This document shows, piece after piece, positions 62,774-64,000 of a stretch of DNA of 64,000 nt (positions are counted from its first letter, which is position 1; each line of letters begins with the position of its first letter). This stretch comes from Candidatus Chlorohelix allophototropha (lineage in GTDB: Bacteria > Chloroflexota > Chloroflexia > Chloroheliales > Chloroheliaceae). A program made the position numbers and the translations under genes. Location of the stretch: contig NZ_CP128400.1 in assembly GCF_030389965.1 (NCBI RefSeq), positions 1,426,001-1,490,000 on the forward strand. The letters are read 5' to 3'. The notes beneath the pieces are model-generated. The model was not told the origin of the DNA and made no database searches. It worked only from the letters and a program-made list of their open reading frames with translations.

Positions 62774-62998
62774 TTAAGCAACATCCAGCGTTTCGATATA
62801 ATCATGGAAGTTTGCCAGTAGTTCTCGGCATCTGAGTGCGGCTTCGTATAAATCTTTAGTTTCTTGTACGGTTAAACCATCCGAACTAGCGCCCATATCC
62901 GAGAGTAAAATTATTGTAGTTAATGGCTGATTTATATCATGGTAGTAATGTCTGATTTGTTTCAACATTTCGACATCTGGGTCTTTTTGCGAGTTCAT
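62774..62998 (-). CDS. Stand-alone histidine-kinase H-box (DHp-like) small protein
   Basis: 74 residues. The central YYHDINQPLTTIILLSDM matches the H-box of histidine kinases (HD/E-x-x-x-PLT), where the His is phosphorylated, and the following helix (TKDLYEAALRCRELLANFHD) suits the second helix of the dimerisation hairpin. There is no ATPase (HATPase_c) domain, and no frame next to it supplies one. It may be a phosphotransfer protein, a kinase-binding competitor, or a fragment. A weak AGGGAT precedes the ATG. Confidence in the domain call is moderate. Confidence 0.6.
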   Translation of the reverse strand: MNSQKDPDVEMLKQIRHYYHDINQPLTTIILLSDMGASSDGLTVQETKDLYEAALRCRELLANFHDYIETLDVA

Positions 62999-63159
62999 GA
63001 TATCCCTGTCCTGTATCTTTTCTACATTAACCTTCGTAAGCTATTATAACGCTACAACCTTACAACTTAGCTTACAGAACCTCTGCACTTTACATTTTGT
63101 TCATTTAGTATTTGTATTGGGCAAGCTGTCTATAGTTTTACAAGAGAGGGAAAGTATTA

Positions 63160-63199
63160 AATTTGAGAAAAAGAAAAGCCCTCACAGATTGGAGGGCTT
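63160..63199 (-). terminator. Terminator of clpX (minus strand)
   Basis: On the minus strand AAGCCCTC and GAGGGCTT (63192-63199 and 63176-63183 on plus) form an 8-bp stem, followed by TTCTTTTTCTC. Confidence 0.85.
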
Positions 63200-63229
63200 G
63201 TTATGATCAGGTTATGTAAAAAACTATAA

Positions 63230-64000
63230 TTAGGCGCTTTCTTCCAGAGGAGGTTCGATGGTTAGCTCAGTGCGATTCGCTCCTTGCAAAATCGGACGAG
63301 CTCGCCCCTCAATTACATCGGCATTTACGATACAGCGTCGTACATTTTCCATTGAAGGCACTTCGTACATTATGTCGGTAAGCGCTTCTTCTATGGTGGT
63401 ACGTAAGCCGCGCGCGCCGGTTTTTTGCGCCATAGCTTTTTCAGCGGTAACCTCTAGGGCATCATCGGTGAAAACCAATTCGACCTTATCTGCGCCCAGT
63501 AGTTTTTGATATTGCTTGATAATAGCGTTTTTAGGTTCACTGAGAATGCGGATGAGTGAACTTTTATCTAGTGAATCGAGCGTTACGATTACCGGAACAC
63601 GTCCGATAAATTCGGGAATCAGACCGAATTTAAGCAAATCATCTGGGGCAGGCTGTAGCTGCATTTTAGTAGTTTGCGCATCATCGGTGGTGGCACGTTT
63701 GAAGCCAATGCTGCTATGTCCAACACGTCTGCCGATAATCTCTTCCATGCCCTCGAAAGCGCCACCGCAAATGAACAGGATGTTAGTAGTATCGATCTGT
63801 ACAAAATCCTGATGTGGGTGCTTGCGCCCACCCTGTGGTGGTACGTTTGCCATCGTGCCTTCAAGGATTTTTAGCAGCGCTTGCTGCACACCTTCGCCTG
63901 AAACATCGCGCGTGATGGAGGGGTTGTCGCTCTTGCGGGCAATTTTATCAATTTCATCAATGTAGATGATACCTTTTTCAGCCCGCGCTATATCATGATC
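63230..64000 (-). CDS. clpX: ATP-dependent Clp protease ATP-binding subunit ClpX, C-terminal part (5' end outside the window)
   Basis: About 257 residues are visible; the N-terminal zinc-binding domain and Walker A lie beyond the window end. The frame enters with [20 protein letters not shown] (Walker B), [19 protein letters not shown] and [20 protein letters not shown], then [29 protein letters not shown] (sensor I/pore-2 side) and [20 protein letters not shown] with the sensor-II Arg. ClpX unfolds proteins and feeds them to ClpP. The C-terminus is extended by a short acidic stretch. A terminator follows. Confidence 0.97.
   Translation of the reverse strand, partial: DHDIARAEKGIIYIDEIDKIARKSDNPSITRDVSGEGVQQALLKILEGTMANVPPQGGRKHPHQDFVQIDTTNILFICGGAFEGMEEIIGRRVGHSSIGFKRATTDDAQTTKMQLQPAPDDLLKFGLIPEFIGRVPVIVTLDSLDKSSLIRILSEPKNAIIKQYQKLLGADKVELVFTDDALEVTAEKAMAQKTGARGLRTTIEEALTDIMYEVPSMENVRRCIVNADVIEGRARPILQGANRTELTIEPPLEESA

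Noticed and set aside
62997-63206. 69-codon open frame between the H-box gene and clpX
   Set aside because: It includes the clpX terminator stem and shows no protein-like pattern.

Overview
The window looks like a chromosomal segment of a free-living, Gram-positive-type bacterium, most probably a member of the Chloroflexota. This is an inference. It rests on lipoproteins with a CGDSTAT start followed by Thr/Ala linkers, tandem C-terminal modules of the YFxETGH...GG...FG(F/Y)P type, frequent TTG/GTG starts, a CdaA/CdaR-type c-di-AMP locus, and FHA/cyclic-nucleotide fusion proteins. G+C is moderate, somewhat below 50%. No rRNA, tRNA, CRISPR array or phage was seen. The only mobile element is one apparently complete IS4-type insertion sequence.

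Layout. 1-2071 (minus): truncated family-4 glycosyltransferase, small membrane protein, and a MobA/CofC-like protein. 2323-5217: OmpR-type response regulator, a membrane chemoreceptor-like signalling protein whose start codon is unclear, and scpB. 5360-8527: OafA-type acyltransferase with SGNH domain, then a PAS-GGDEF diguanylate cyclase behind an unusual folded leader. 8815-15612: three consecutive FHA proteins. These are a 1229-residue FHAx3-cNMPx3-M50 membrane peptidase, an FHAx2-ABC ATPase with degenerate signature and Q-loop, and an FHA-TM-extracellular protein. This is the most unusual signalling locus in the window. 15817-25303: central metabolism and lipid genes (GTP-PEP carboxykinase, SDR, PlsC-like acyltransferase, citrate synthase, NAD-type isocitrate dehydrogenase, alpha/beta hydrolase, acyl-CoA dehydrogenase). 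25404-27057 (minus): two orphan membrane proteins.

27566-31318: oligopeptide-type ABC importer (binding lipoprotein plus two permeases, no ATPase). 31507-32868: UMF1/Atg22-like MFS transporter. 33142-40340: complete F1Fo ATP synthase operon in the order atpZ/I-B-E-F-H-A-G-D-C, with hairpins after atpE and between atpG and atpD. 40493-40960 (minus): Bcp-type peroxiredoxin. 41370-46346: BMP-family (nucleoside-type) ABC importer of four genes. 46614-47189: acylphosphatase and YkgJ-like Cys-cluster protein. 47353-53149: giant TPR protein, diadenylate cyclase and YbbR regulator. 53358-56134: secreted clan GH-A glycosidase-like protein and an orphan on the opposite strand. 56440-59348: glgC and glgA (glycogen synthesis). 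59406-61364 (minus): membrane-anchored malectin/NHL protein. 61430-62647: IS element. 62774-62998 (minus): isolated histidine-kinase H-box domain. 63230-64000 (minus): clpX, cut by the window end.

Together the genes describe an organism with a TCA-cycle entry point, gluconeogenesis and glycogen storage, proton- or sodium-driven ATP synthesis, peptide and nucleoside uptake, and several layers of second-messenger and phosphothreonine signalling (c-di-GMP, c-di-AMP, cyclic nucleotides, FHA domains). Names rest on motif recognition from the translated sequence only; no database search was possible.
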